Numbered from the stretch's first letter, positions 10,501 to 20,925 are shown. The stretch: 64,000 bases of DNA from Mesodorylaimus sp. YZB2_4 (GCA_030248295.1 JASANH010000339.1:186001-250000), one strand, 5' to 3'. Notes: a model not told the origin generated them from the letters alone. A program made the numbers and translations.

Positions 10501-13500
10501 AACCAAAACGGACACCTTTTAACATCGAGACTGCACCAAAAAAGATTTCAAATTCAACGAAACCATTCTCTCGAAAAGTGACGCCTTCAAGCATCTGAAA
10601 TCTCCAGCAAAGGACAACCTCGGCGGCTGTCCAAAAATCTTCTCTCTCATAATTTCCATACCCTCTAATCACGTTCCTTTTCAAGCGGAACCCTCGAGTT
10701 CAAGGTCGAGCAGTTGGGAAACGGCAAGGCCAGGGTCAAATGCTCGCTGAATCCGAGCCCCGGCAAGTACTTCTACGTCAATGGCTTCGTCATGTCGCCT
10801 AGTGGAAAGCATATGGGCAAGAGTAAGAGCCAGATCCTTCGACTTTTGTTGATCTCTTGCTGAGAAAGCTTTTTTCTTCAGGCGACCCCGCTGGTAAGCG
10901 AAAATTCCTAATGCCTTTTTTTAAGGACTACATTTTCTCGCAATTCAGGGAGCCAAAAAACTGAAGAGGGCGCGCGCACTGAAACTGGGACTGGAACGAA
11001 AAAACCAACTCGCGAGCTCAGTAAGTCAAGCTATCAGGGTCTTCAAGGTCAGATCCATAGTGAAATTGTTTCTCTCTCAGCCATCGGGGAAATCGTCGGA
11101 ATCGCCGTCGTTGGTGTTGTCGTGATCATCTGCATCTTCTTGATGGTCTGGTGCAACTGCAAAGGCCGAAAGAACACCAACAGCGTGAAGCCAGTCGAAA
11201 CCAGCGCCGCGAAGTCAGTCAAGGCGGATGCCGCGAAGGCGAGCGGAGAGAAGGCCCCCAAGGGCGACCGAGAAATGATCGCCATCACCAAAGGCAAGGA
11301 CAGCAAGACGCGGGCCGGACTGAGCAAAGAACTGGCGGAGATCCTGAAGGTCGTGCAATCGAAGAAACCGGAGGTCGCCGAGAACTACCTCAAGAGCAAG
11401 TTCAAGAACATTCAAGACGAGGAGGAGAAGCAGATCAACAACGGCGACGCAGTCAAGATGACAGGCGTGCGCTACACGGCTGGAGGCGCCGAGTACGTCT
11501 ACAAAAAGACCCAACATCTTCTCAAGAATGTGGCCGACGCTCTGAAGCGCGCCCTGCACATGACCGCCCTGAAGGACTTCTTCGGCAACCTCGTCCTGCT
11601 CAGCCAAGCCCCGGTGCCCGGCCAGTTCTTCCTGCAATGGATGGCCTACTTCGAGGCGATGGTCAGGTCTGAGCCCCGCATCTCGGACTCCTCAGCCTGC
11701 ATCCTTGGTTCGCTTTCAGATCGGCAACATCGTCGCCGTGGGCATGTTCAAGGAAGGGGAAAAGGTCAAGATCGACCCGTACTGGTCGACGGCGAAGAAC
11801 ACCGCCACCAAGATCGACGAGCCGAACGGAAAGCGCCACTTCGAGGTGACGACCATGTCCGTGTTGCCTGACCAGAAGGGCTGTGACACGTACCTGCTGA
11901 GCGTGAAACTGTTCGGAGCTGACGGCCAGCAGATCGGAGAAGACTACGAGGTACGTAAGGAGCCTTTTCGTGTCTTTGTCTCCCCTATACACGCATTTTG
12001 TTTTAGCCGAATGCGGTGCACCTGAAGAACTGGCCCGACCACAGTGTCCCGGACAACCCGATCGATGTCTTCAAGGGCATCATGCATCTCCTCGATCTGC
12101 AGAAGAAACAACTGGAACGCGCCATGGGCGGAATGGCCTTCCACTGCTCGGCTGGTCTGCAGCGCTCGGTGTCGGCCCTGACCACATTCATCAGCGTCCA
12201 GGCCTACCTGGAAACGGGAAGGACCAGCCCGATCGGCTTCTTGAAGTACGTGATGAGCAACCGCTGCGGAGCCATGTCGACGCGCGTGCTGAAGAGCGCC
12301 ATGCTGATCGTCAGGCAGATCCACACGATGGCGACCCTGATCAAGGCTCTGATCGACTGGATCAAGGAATCGGGTGGTAAGTCACAGGCAACAGTTCGAG
12401 GTAGGCTCAGTTGACTAACTGTGTTGCAGCCGGAGCTGAGAAGCACGACGAAGCCGCCGCCAAGAAGCTGTTCGATCCAAAGATCGCCGGAGGCTTGCTG
12501 GCCGTCCACGAGATCAAGGGCAACGCCCAACAGTCCTTCATGGAACCCGGAGCGACTCTGCCCAGCCCGGTGCATCCGACTGGAACTAAAAAGCTGAAGG
12601 TGCCGCTGAAGGTGGTGACCAAGGACGAGACGGTGCGTCGCGCCGAATCGTCGAAGAAGTGATCCGTGGGAGTGGACGGTGACAAGCTCGTGATCTAGTG
12701 AACTCTCATCCGATGCAAATATCGCTCGCTCGTTTTCTGTACTAGTCTGAAACCCCCGTCAATGAATGCGACAAAACGCGTCTTGATTCACATCTGGACA
12801 AGCACATTGGTGTGGCAGAAGTCGTGCTGGCCGGTTGAGGCCTGAAGTACAATGTACATATACGGCAGGTCAATATGTACTTCATATGCGCATGCTGCTA
12901 AAGGCTTGTTGCTCGCAGTCTTCCAAGATAGTTTAGCGCGAGCACTTCGTGCCGCATCCTTCGACTACCTTGCGTCAGAGTCCATAAATGGCTCGAGCTA
13001 GCTCAAAAAATTCTTGAATCGTTTTGACGAAAGCATATATCAAAAAAGATTTTTTACACGTTATAAAGAGAGCTAAAGAGTTGCAATGAGGTTAGTGAAA
13101 CAATTTGTTATGCTTTACGGGCTAACAAATCTCAAACCCTCTGACAAATAATTTAGGCACCCTAACTTTTGAACCCGGAAAAATGGAAATGTGAAATTTA
13201 AATTCGCGCCAAACGGCTTCTCCACCCTCAGGTCGTGTTGAAATGAAAATAAGTGCGCGTAAATCCACTCGGTTGCCCAGAAAAGAAAAGAAACTAATCA
13301 CTAAGACTGAAAGGTCAAACCAAATATTAGACGCCGCCATTGATCGAGAGAAGGGGTGACTCCAAAACTCAAGAATCTACGTAGATTGCAAGAAATTTTA
13401 ATTTGGTGGCCGCTCTTTTACCACATCACATCGTCAAAAGCAGGGGAACTCGAGGGTGGGGACACATCACACTGAATGATTTACCAGGTGGCGAGTCGAA

Positions 13501-16500
13501 CACTCATTTGTAAGTGCGCACTTGGCAAGAAAGGCAGACGCCCAACTGTAACCGGCATGTCTTGACGAGGGTTCCTTCCCTGTCCGGTTCAGGCTGCCCG
13601 GCACGTGCGTCTTGTCTAGCGCACGCTGCATACAGTACTTCCTGCTCAGGCCTCTGAGCGGAGCGAGCCTGGATCTAATCCTGACTGGTTCTACCAGGTC
13701 GCCCGTACCGCCTCTTGGCTGGTCCCTCTGGACTGCCCGTCAGTTGCAATCTACTTCGTCGACCGTGCGGTTGGATCTCACCCCCAGCTGCCCTTCCTAT
13801 CTCTTGGGCAAAGGCGTGCACCTAATAAAGGTCTAGCATTATTAGCGTCAGTTTGGGTAGGGCGCAGGGCTGATTCGAAGCTAGCACGCGTGTAGGCCGG
13901 TAGACGGGGAGGGTATCACATAACCCTACGACTGGTCAATGGACAATATGTAGACTCGACAAATGACCTACCACTTTCACATAATAAATGTACGTTTTCC
14001 TGCCGTCCGAATACGCAATCAATTGGCCATCAACATCGACAGCGCTGCAGAGAATTCTCGAATCGCTCTTGCATTTTACTTGAGCCAGTTTCTCGGGCTC
14101 GCTGGAAACTGGAAGAAATTTACCATCTTCGTCTGAAACAAAAAAAGATGCAATTAGCAATTCAAGCAAGCACCTTGCTCTGTGACCGGCTTGCACTCGC
14201 ATTTGCCCCTCTCGAAGTATAGGTCATTTCGCACTGCCCAAGCCCCAATCGGGACACCCTAACGAGGTCGAGGCACGAGGCTGTCCAAGCTCCCCACTGA
14301 AGAGGTCCTTTTTTATCTACTTGATTTCCAAGGTTGACAGTGACAACTACTGTGCATGACTCGCATACAAGGAAGAAGTCAGGTGCCCTCAGGGTTCGAA
14401 CTCGGAACCTCCAATGGGCACACTGCGCCACTCGCCGCATATATGGGTCGACCATAAAGGGGCCCGGGCTTTAAGGGCCACGGTCCCCTGCATAGGCCTT
14501 ACTTCGTACCCCCCAACGAGACTCCCTTTCCCCGAAAGCCCCTCAGCGTTCGTGTGATCGTGCAAGTGCGAGCAGTCTATTCATACTTCTGGTCTGGTGG
14601 GCTTCTAGGAGAGATGTGGTTGCGGAACATAAGTCACGTGATTATTGCTCTCGTGGCACCTAGCTTTTCATGTTCCACAAAAAAACCCTAGTTCCTTAAA
14701 TACAGCAGCAACTGGTAGCTTTGCACAAAATTTTAATTTGCCACAAAACATTGGCACATTGACAGTAGAATAATTCTATTTGTTGTCCACGCTGTCTCCA
14801 ATGTGTCATCTAATTAATCAGTTTAGAAATTTAGGGCAGTCATGGGACGCATTTGCGCATTGGACGACGGTCATCAGTGGTTCAAAACTACGCAGAAAAA
14901 CTTTTCAAAAACTATAGAAACTTTGTTCCAGCTGTATCTGGCTAGAGGTTAGAGCGTCTGACTTTCCAAGCGAACGGCTGGATGTTCGATGCTACTCTGT
15001 TTCGTCATTGCCTTCGGCTAGAAATCATTCATCTCTCATCCTTATGCAATCAATTAACGGTCAGGTGAAAGCAATTTACCACATCTCGAGGCCGCGGTGG
15101 TGCAGCGGTTCGGCATTCGTCTCTCCGTATTGCTTGGGAGCGAGTGACAGGGCTCATCCCGAGTTCGATCCCCGGTGATGGAGGTCGGTTTCCGAACCAT
15201 AAACCCTTGCTGATCTTGCACGCCTGGCAGTGAGTGACTCACCCGGTACCCTAGAGGTGTTCGAAGTGGAGAGACGGAAGCCAAACGAGGAGACAATCTC
15301 GACTGTCGAATAGAGTTGCAGCCCGCCCGCCATTGTCCAAGGAAGTCGGTGTGCAGTCCAGGATGCCATCGAGTGGAGGTGCTCCTGTGGAGACACGCAG
15401 AAGGACGCTGGTGTGTGCCAGTCCCCGCACAGCCCTGCTTATATGAGGTTTGACTGCTGACCGGCTATAGGCAAAACGTGATGGAAGTACCGTGGGGAGC
15501 TGGGGCGGCGCGGGACCCACACCACAAAAATTGAAAAAAATTTACCATATCTCTGCAGATAAGAGCTCTCTCCACGGGTTAAACCTGCCTAAACGAGCAA
15601 GTTATCGTTGGCAGATTCTGTTCTGGCAGATTCTGGTAAAAAAACAGCTAGAAATAGTCTCGTCCTTAAAACGAGCCAAATTCAAAAAAGACGAAAAAAT
15701 TTGCTTAAATTACCTACCAAACTTTCTATAACTTGGAATTTCAAAAAATTCTGTGGGTTGGGCCCTGCACCGGCTAAAGTCCCAGTGGGACTTCCAACCC
15801 GTTTTGCCCATAGCTGGCCAGCTCTCACGGGACCTTTCCTCTGCGCGTCTTCATCAGGAGCATCTGCACACGAGGACATCCTGTGGCAGCATCAGCGTCT
15901 CAGGATGATACTGGACGGAAAGAGAATCTCCTCGCTGGACGCCGAGTATCATCCTGAGGTATCCCGCTGAGCGTCAGGAAACCTTCCCAACTGGTGTTCG
16001 GGAAACAGTTTCCTGATTCTCTACTCGTTTGGCGTCCGCCCCTTGACGGTACAGGGTGAGTCACCCAGAGCCAAGTGTGCAAGACCAGCGATGGACTTAC
16101 TTAACTGCCACCCTCAGCCAAAACAGAACTGCGGCCTCCCGGTCAGGGTTGATGGCCCAAGCAATGATGCAGGACCAACGCCTTAACCAACTGAGCCACC
16201 ACGGAATGTGTAAACTTTATGCTTTGTCGCATCATCTGAGTTACCGCGCTGCAACTCACTGGACCCCAAAACCAATGTCAGACATTCCTTACCCACAACT
16301 TGCGCAGTCGTCGAGCCCAGCCGCCATAACTCCAAGTATTCGGGATATTGAAACAACACAAGCCGCCCTTTCGTCGAAACAGAAATGTGGTCCTGAAAAA
16401 TTGAAATCAGTTGACAAGTCCTTTTTTTATTTCAGAAAACATAACACTCACCGAATTGAATGGATAAAATTTCAAGACGGTGTTTGGTGGATATTTGCTA

Positions 16501-18172
16501 AAAGTGAGTACGCCATCAACGCCACCCGAAACCAACCATTTTTCGGCGGCGAGCAAACATCGAACATCGTGCGTATGAAAATTAAGACGAATATTCTCCA
16601 CGTATTGAACTCGCATATCGGCCGACGTGACCCAGCTGCTGCTCGATGATGTATCCCCAAGAATTTGCCTCTTGTTACTAATTTGCTCTTCCACGGCATT
16701 GTACTGAACTATCGATGGGTCGATGCCAGTCGAGAAGACACGATTTCGTTCCTAAACCACGACCATGTCGGGATTGTGTGAATAACAGTCAATCAATCAG
16801 CTTACCTCGTTCCAGCAAACCGAAAGCACATCCGCCGTGTGACTTTTGTAAGACTGCAAGAAAAAGTGGGAAAACAGTCCATCCCATCCATATTTTTACT
16901 TACATTTATCAAAGTCGATGTTTGATGATCCCAAAAACTGGTGACACCACGGCTATCGCCTGTTACGATGATTGGATCTCTAAAATGAGATATTAGTGTG
17001 TCATACAGTAGGCAGACTACAGGCTTACTTTGTGATAGCGATGGACCAAACCAGAGTTTTCATGTCAGCTTGGCTTTGCGAGACGGTCATACGCGACACG
17101 CATCGTCCAGATAGTACGTCCCAAACTCGGATGACACCGACCGATCCAGTGGCGATGGTTCGACCATCCTGACTCCACGCCACGCTGATTATGCGATCTG
17201 AAAAAGGAGCAATACAGCCTGATATTTCAAGTCGACTTCAAGCGAAATTGACGCCTTCAAGTCGCGTTCAAGTCGAATTGACGCACAGCGCACAGCTGAT
17301 ACTGAACGTTGACGAGGACATACCTCCGCTTCGTGTCAAGCATTTTTCCATGTGGACACTTTCTGGTGTGACCGAAATCAAAAGCAACGCTCCTTCTTCT
17401 GTTCCTATCTGAAAATAAAGTGGGACTAACAAAATTAGCACCCGAAGATGAGCTGACAGCACTTACCGCCAAATGGGTCTCTGTTCGATTACTGGCCATG
17501 CACCAGGCGGCGCTGGGTGTCACCTTGAGTAGATTCTGCAAAAGGGTTCCTCACGCTCGAGCGGAAAAAAACTTTTCTCAAGCTAACAAATTCTAGCTTA
17601 CAACTGGCCACAACGCATTCACGGACCATTCGCGTAAGAAGCCATCCAAACCAGTGGCGAATAATCGACCACGACACCACGCTAAGGCCTCGACCGATGC
17701 ATTGTCAATGTATGGTAGTGTCTGAAATGGAAGGATGTGTAAGGACTTGCTTCGCGTGCTAAACTGATGGAAAAGATGGGAGGAAGCTACAAAAACGATA
17801 TTCAGATATTCAAAAATCTGAATATCGTTTTTGTAGCATAATTTAATTATCAAACGCCCGTTTCGCAAAGGGGACCAATGATTAGCAATTTCAAAAAATT
17901 GACGGGCCTACAGTTTAGTCCATCAGCATAAATCACAGCTTCGCTTACCCGTTCTCGACATGGAGGCGTTGGTTCTAACGCCCATATTTCGATGCAACTA
18001 TCGGCCCTAAATTTCAAGGATATCGATACTCATGTTCGTACTTTCAAAAAAATGAGAGAACTTACCGAGACAAAGCGATTTTTCTCGTAGTTTTATCGAA
18101 AGCCAAACAATTAATAGCACTGATTGGTGGACGAAAAAACTGACAACAATGAACAACAAATGCAGAAGACAT
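4564..18172 (-). CDS. UTP4: U3 snoRNP component UTP4 / cirhin, 15 exons
   Basis: UTP4 is a WD40 protein of the t-UTP/UTP-A subcomplex of the small-subunit processome, acting in the nucleolus on pre-18S rRNA. Exons from the start: 18066-18172, 17949-18006, 17602-17721, 17467-17535, 17324-17408, 17029-17197, 16904-16979, 16806-16853, 16452-16751, 16293-16392, 13972-14132, about 7340-7591, 5096-5221, 4785-5042 and 4564-4728. The protein begins MSSAFVVHCCQFFRPP. It carries WD-type strands (DSCIEIWALE, GRLFATGLDGFLREWSV, GVIRVWDVLSG, RGVTSFWDHQ, EYLELWRLGST) and ends LADLPPALKVKKYGTG, close to the cirhin C-terminus. The length is about 675 residues; human is 686. The donor of exon 12 could not be fixed. 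The 6.4-kb intron after exon 11 contains a whole gene on the other strand; other introns hold SINEs and hairpins. Confidence 0.93.
5922..6157. mobile_element. short non-autonomous element with terminal inverted repeats, copy 1
   Basis: A block of about 236 bp begins GAGGCCAGCATGGACTGACC and ends with an imperfect inverted version (TCAGTCGACGCTGGCGTC). It shares several stretches with the larger element at 28.6-29.8 kb: CCCAACGTTGTATTGCGCC, ACACCCGCAGTCAGGA and TTTTGGCGGGAATTC occur in the same order. It has no coding capacity. It sits in a UTP4 intron. Read as a MITE-like family; the exact ends are uncertain by a few bases. Confidence 0.65.
7060..7195 (-). mobile_element. tRNA-derived SINE head
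   Basis: On the minus strand the segment reads GGGCGGTCTAGCGGTCAAAG followed about 50 bases later by CTGGGTTCAACTCTGGCC. These have the spacing and sequence of RNA polymerase III A and B boxes in a tRNA-like unit. The cloverleaf is imperfect, so this is taken as a SINE head and not a working tRNA gene. It lies in a UTP4 intron. Confidence 0.5.
8320..8460 (-). mobile_element. SINE body fragment (same family as 52.84-53.18 kb)
   Basis: AGTAATCGATACGCTCCCCT, TTGATGTTTCTAGGGCAGGT, AGTCGCGAGACTTGCC and CCAGTCGGAGTT occur in the same order and spacing in the element at 52.84-53.18 kb. No tRNA-like head is left. A run of 14 C (about 8097-8110) lies just upstream. It sits in the large UTP4 intron, before the nested gene. 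Confidence 0.55.
8958..12662 (+). CDS. receptor-type protein tyrosine phosphatase-like protein, nested in UTP4
   Basis: Exon 1 (8958-9189) encodes about 50 very basic residues and a hydrophobic segment AVLNLFSIAVFLLTV. The ectodomain exons are cysteine-containing: one ending at 10027, 10080-10297, one from 10350 and one from about 10690 to 10822. A 12-base exon (10882-10893) and 10949-11020 follow. Exon 11081-11661 begins with a transmembrane helix (VGIAVVGVVVIICIFLMVW) and a Lys/Ala-rich linker and then enters the phosphatase domain, which continues through 11720-11950, 12007-12376 and 12430-12662. The domain has the WPD loop (LKNWPDHSVPDNP) and the signature HCSAGLQRSVS: catalytic Cys and Arg are kept, but the usual Gly before Arg is Gln. 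Two defects in the ectodomain, an apparent frame change near 10.14 kb and a TAA at 10520-10522, leave its coding status open. Which ligand or substrate it uses cannot be told. Confidence 0.7.
9290..9615. repeat. AT-rich minisatellite, unit TTTTCGTGCGGAATATA (17 bp)
   Basis: About a dozen copies of a 17-bp unit, interleaved with a shorter 13-bp variant (CGTGCGATATTTT), lie in the first intron of the nested PTP-like gene. Less regular copies come first (9290-9410), followed by near-identical ones. Open frames run through it on both strands only because the unit lacks stops; they are not genes. Confidence 0.85.
12663..13430. other. no gene seen (UTP4 intron after nested gene)
   Basis: This is the 3' flank of the nested gene, still inside the UTP4 intron. 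No open frame with recognisable similarity and no clear repeat were found. Confidence 0.5.
13430..13840 (-). mobile_element. tRNA-Ser/Leu-headed SINE, diverged copy
   Basis: TTTTACCACATCA (13429 on), GCGAGTCGAACACTCA and GTAAGTGCGC match the element at 53.04-53.18 kb in order. On the minus strand GAGTGTTCGACTCGC is a B box. The A-box region is worn. The sequence from 13.58 to 13.84 kb is G/C-rich, has no coding similarity and may be a separate insertion. Confidence 0.5.
14160..14465 (-). mobile_element. tRNA-headed SINE in UTP4 intron
   Basis: Read on the minus strand, GCGAGTGGCGCAGTGTGCCC is followed by GAGGTTCCGAGTTCGAACCC. These correspond to A-box and B-box regions of a tRNA about 45 bases apart. 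The non-tRNA body continues to about 14160, adjoining UTP4 exon 11. No open frame. Confidence 0.55.
15088..15535 (+). mobile_element. tRNA-headed SINE, shared-body family
   Basis: The head begins GCCGCGGTGGTGCAGCGGTT (A box) with CCGAGTTCGATCCCCGG (B box) about 60 bases later. The body contains AGGATGCCATCGAGTGGAGG and TGCTCCTGTGG and ends GCGCGGGACCCACACCACAA. Equivalent body and tail blocks occur at 63.7-63.9 kb behind a different tRNA-like head. It lies in the 2.2-kb UTP4 intron between exons 10 and 11. Confidence 0.7.
15755..16210 (-). mobile_element. tRNA-headed SINE, shared-body family, opposite orientation
   Basis: On the minus strand the head reads GGTGGCTCAGTTGGTTAAGG, CGTTGGTCC, then AACCCTGACCGGGAGGCCGC, and the element ends GGCCCAACCCACAG near 15755. 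The copy at 63.46-63.90 kb has the same head and tail. It lies 220 bp from an element in the other orientation, so a transcript of this intron could form an imperfect long hairpin. Confidence 0.7.
17786..17837. repeat. perfect 22-bp inverted repeat (hairpin)
   Basis: The arms 17786-17807 (starting GCTACAAAAACGATATTC) and 17816-17837 are exact reverse complements around an 8-base loop. It lies in the UTP4 intron between exons 2 and 3. The arms are AT-rich, have no coding role, and would form a very stable stem in either transcript. Confidence 0.85.
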
Positions 18173-18574
18173 AACTGATTCTTTAAATTTATCTTTTGTG
18201 AGATATTGCTATTCATTTGATTCAGAAAACTAAAAAATCCCCATTTTTCGCGTTCTAGCATACGAATCTTTGGTGTGCCATAAGAAACTATTTTTGGCGG
18301 TAAATTTAAACTTTGAATGAATAGTCAAAAAGATGTGACAAAACGGACAAAAAGAAGGAAGAATCATGTGAATCAGTCGCAGACGCAGTCTCTTGCAAGA
18401 ATGCAATGCTCAGAACAGGTCTTATGGAATATTACCTGTGAGATCAGAGCAGTGTAAAGTTGGCATGGCATGCCCATCCAAAGATCACAGCCAGTCTGTT
18501 TTGGTGAGCGCTTGCGGGCCGGCAGGCGGGTGTTGCGAGTGCGCTTGAAATCGGATCGGAATAGTGCAGCAGTC
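18173..18574. promoter_or_regulatory. shared divergent promoter region, UTP4 / PTP-like gene 2
   Basis: These 402 bp separate the UTP4 start (18172, minus) from the start of the second PTP-like gene (18575, plus). No coding signal is seen inside. The role as a two-way promoter is inferred from position. Confidence 0.5.
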
Positions 18575-20925
18575 ATGGACGGCGGGACGGTACAAAAAGG
18601 TGCCACGGACGCGGCTGATGTATTTCGGCATATACTGAGTGAGTAGCTGTGGTACCCTCGCATATGCGCACCCTATCCCATGTTTTCAGGCACTTATATG
18701 CACTATATCATCGTTGGTGCTATCGGCGTAGTGCTTATGCTGGTCATTGGACTCATCGTCTTGCTGTACGCCATTGGCTGGCTTAAAAGTAAGTGAGTTG
18801 GTGGACCCGACTTTGCCCTCGACAGAACGCCTTTCAGGCCCTGGCCAACGAATTGGATGGGAAGAAACTACGAAGCTGATCAAAGAAAACGAAAATATGT
18901 CGGCGAGACCGAGAGCTTCGGCTGCGATCGTGTACGCTTCGATGGCGTCGAATCATCCCGACAAAGTTGATGTGAAAGATTTCAAGAAGGAAGTACGACA
19001 ATTGAACAGGCTGAACAAAACTGGGGCTGCCCAATATCTCACTTCGATTCGGTACAAGCAACCCAAAGCACCGCCGGATGATCAGGATTTAGGCCGGTCG
19101 TACGGAATGGAATTCGTGTTCAGCAGTCGAGCCCGCTTTCCCGAGTATGAAATCACTGAGTCCAGCCAAGTGCCCATCGTCGGTCAGCACGTCAAAGTCC
19201 AAGATCACAGATGCCTGCATGCCAACATTCTTCGCGATGTAATCGGCGATGAGTTCATCATATCGCAATCGCCATCCAAAGAACTGCTCGAGTTTCATTG
19301 GGAAATGATCTGGCAGCAGCACGTAAGCCGTTCGGTCCAACATTTCGCACACTGGCAACGTGTAGGTTTAGGTGGGCGTAATCGTGTGGCTGGATCAAAT
19401 AGGAGACGGTCCGGACGCAATCGTTCCCTACGTAGGTCTAAGCACAGGGGCCCAGGTCGAGCAAGGTCGATTTCACGTGACCACAAACGAGATGGTCAGC
19501 TACCATCGTATGCACGCCTTGTACAAGATCACGGTGCGAAACAAAAATATCTTCACCACTATCGATTTGCAAGGAGAGGAGAAACGGGATGTAAGCCCCA
19601 ATGGTACTCTCTAAAACTCGCTATCACTGGCATTTGGTGTTTGCGCAGCTGATACTCGTGCACATCAGGAACTGGCCCAAGTCGCGATGGCAGGTGAAAC
19701 GGGACACGATCACTTTGGCCGTTGAACTGGTCCGCACATATAAGAATCGCCAAACCGCCAAGGCCAAACTGCCCGGTGTTTTGACTCATTGTAGCAAGGG
19801 CACCGAGTACTCGGCCACTTTCTTCGCCATCTACGTGAATCGTCAAATGCAGCTAAGGTTCGGCGTCTTCAACGTCAAAGCAGTCTTAAGGTTCATCGAA
19901 CGCGCTCGCTTCAAATCGTTCGCGTCAGAAAAAGCTTTCAAGCAAATTCAAGTTCTGCACGCCGTCCTGCAGGAATTCGCAAACAGGTTTCCTGCTCTGC
20001 GTAAGTATAGCATCAAGTTATTCTTAGATTCATGTCTTGGTAGCGCGTCACCAAACTCGGTCGGGTGCTGTCTCGAGTGCGCATAGCAGAGGATCTGGAT
20101 TAGAAGCAGATCTTGAACAACTCAAAATTTGAATTTCCCGCTGCGGGACGCTTATGTCAGTTTTACATGGATGAAAAGTTCCCCACTTCTAAGCTTGTGT
20201 GCAGTGCGTCCAGCTCTCGAAAGCTAGAATAGCAACAACTTCTGGCCACTTTTCACAAAGAAAACCAATTTAAGCCATAAATTGGGAAAACTGTCGACAG
20301 AAATTCCTGTCAATACGACTAGCGCAAGGCTTAAAAGTAGGACTTTTCATCTATGTAAACTGTCATAAGCAGCTTTGCAGCGGGAAATTCAAATCATGCG
20401 TCATACTTTGCCTGCGAATTGTCTATAATGTAATTTGTTTCAGAGACTGGCCTGTTCCCTCCCGGGTCGGGTCTATTCGAGTTCGAGCGATACCTGACGA
20501 CCTTCGTGCCCACTGTGATCGGTGGTTCTATTCAGAAGGGGGTCATGCCCAAGGTCAAAGTCACCCCGATGATGGCTGGACTCAAGGCGGGTGCCAAATC
20601 TATATCGGGAACCAAATCGATGGCCTCTCCGTCTCTGCTCAAATCGACCATGCAAACAAGCAAGTCGATGATGGGGCAGAGTAAATTCGGCATGGACTTG
20701 ACCAAAACGGGTAGTGGCTCGCCCAAGTTGGGCAGTGGTACTGGCACGGCTAGGTCGAGCATGGGAACAAACAAGTCGTCGGACACGGCCAAACACAGAA
20801 TCGTAACCACCTCGATGTACAGGGAAGGCACACCCTCGTCCAAACTCGCCTCAGGAAAAACTAGCATGATTACTGCAAAGTCCCCTTCCAAGGCTACTCA
20901 GCGAATGACCACTTCAATTGTGTGA
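18575..20925 (+). CDS. membrane-anchored tyrosine phosphatase-like protein, catalytically dead
   Basis: Exons: 18575-18638, 18690-18788, 18838-19322, 19372-19590, 19649-20000 and 20444-20925. The protein starts MDGGTVQKGATDAADVF. One transmembrane helix follows (YIIVGAIGVVLMLVIGLIVL), and then a PTP-fold domain. Where active enzymes have WPD this one has HIRNWPKSRW, and the signature Cys-x5-Arg reads THCSKGTEYSAT: Cys is kept, Arg is Tyr, and the general-acid Asp is Lys. It therefore should not hydrolyse phosphate and is read as a pseudophosphatase, perhaps a phosphotyrosine binder or scaffold. The last exon adds about 140 residues rich in Ser, Thr, Lys and Met, with repeated KSM/KTS patterns and no known domain. 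The short N-terminus means it has almost no ectodomain. The last intron carries an inverted-repeat element. Confidence 0.8.
20127..20394. mobile_element. MITE with long terminal inverted repeats
   Basis: The element begins ATTTGAATTTCCCGCTGC and ends GCAGCGGGAAATTCAAAT, exact reverse complements. Imperfect pairing continues inward for about 50 more bases (ACGCTTATGTCAGTTTTACA against TGTAAACTGTCATAAGC). Total 268 bp, no coding capacity. It fills most of the last intron of the pseudophosphatase gene. I see no obvious target-site duplication. Confidence 0.85.

Noticed and set aside
15088..15180. Possible functional tRNA gene
   Set aside because: The A and B boxes are good but the acceptor and anticodon arms do not pair, and a SINE body with sister copies follows directly.
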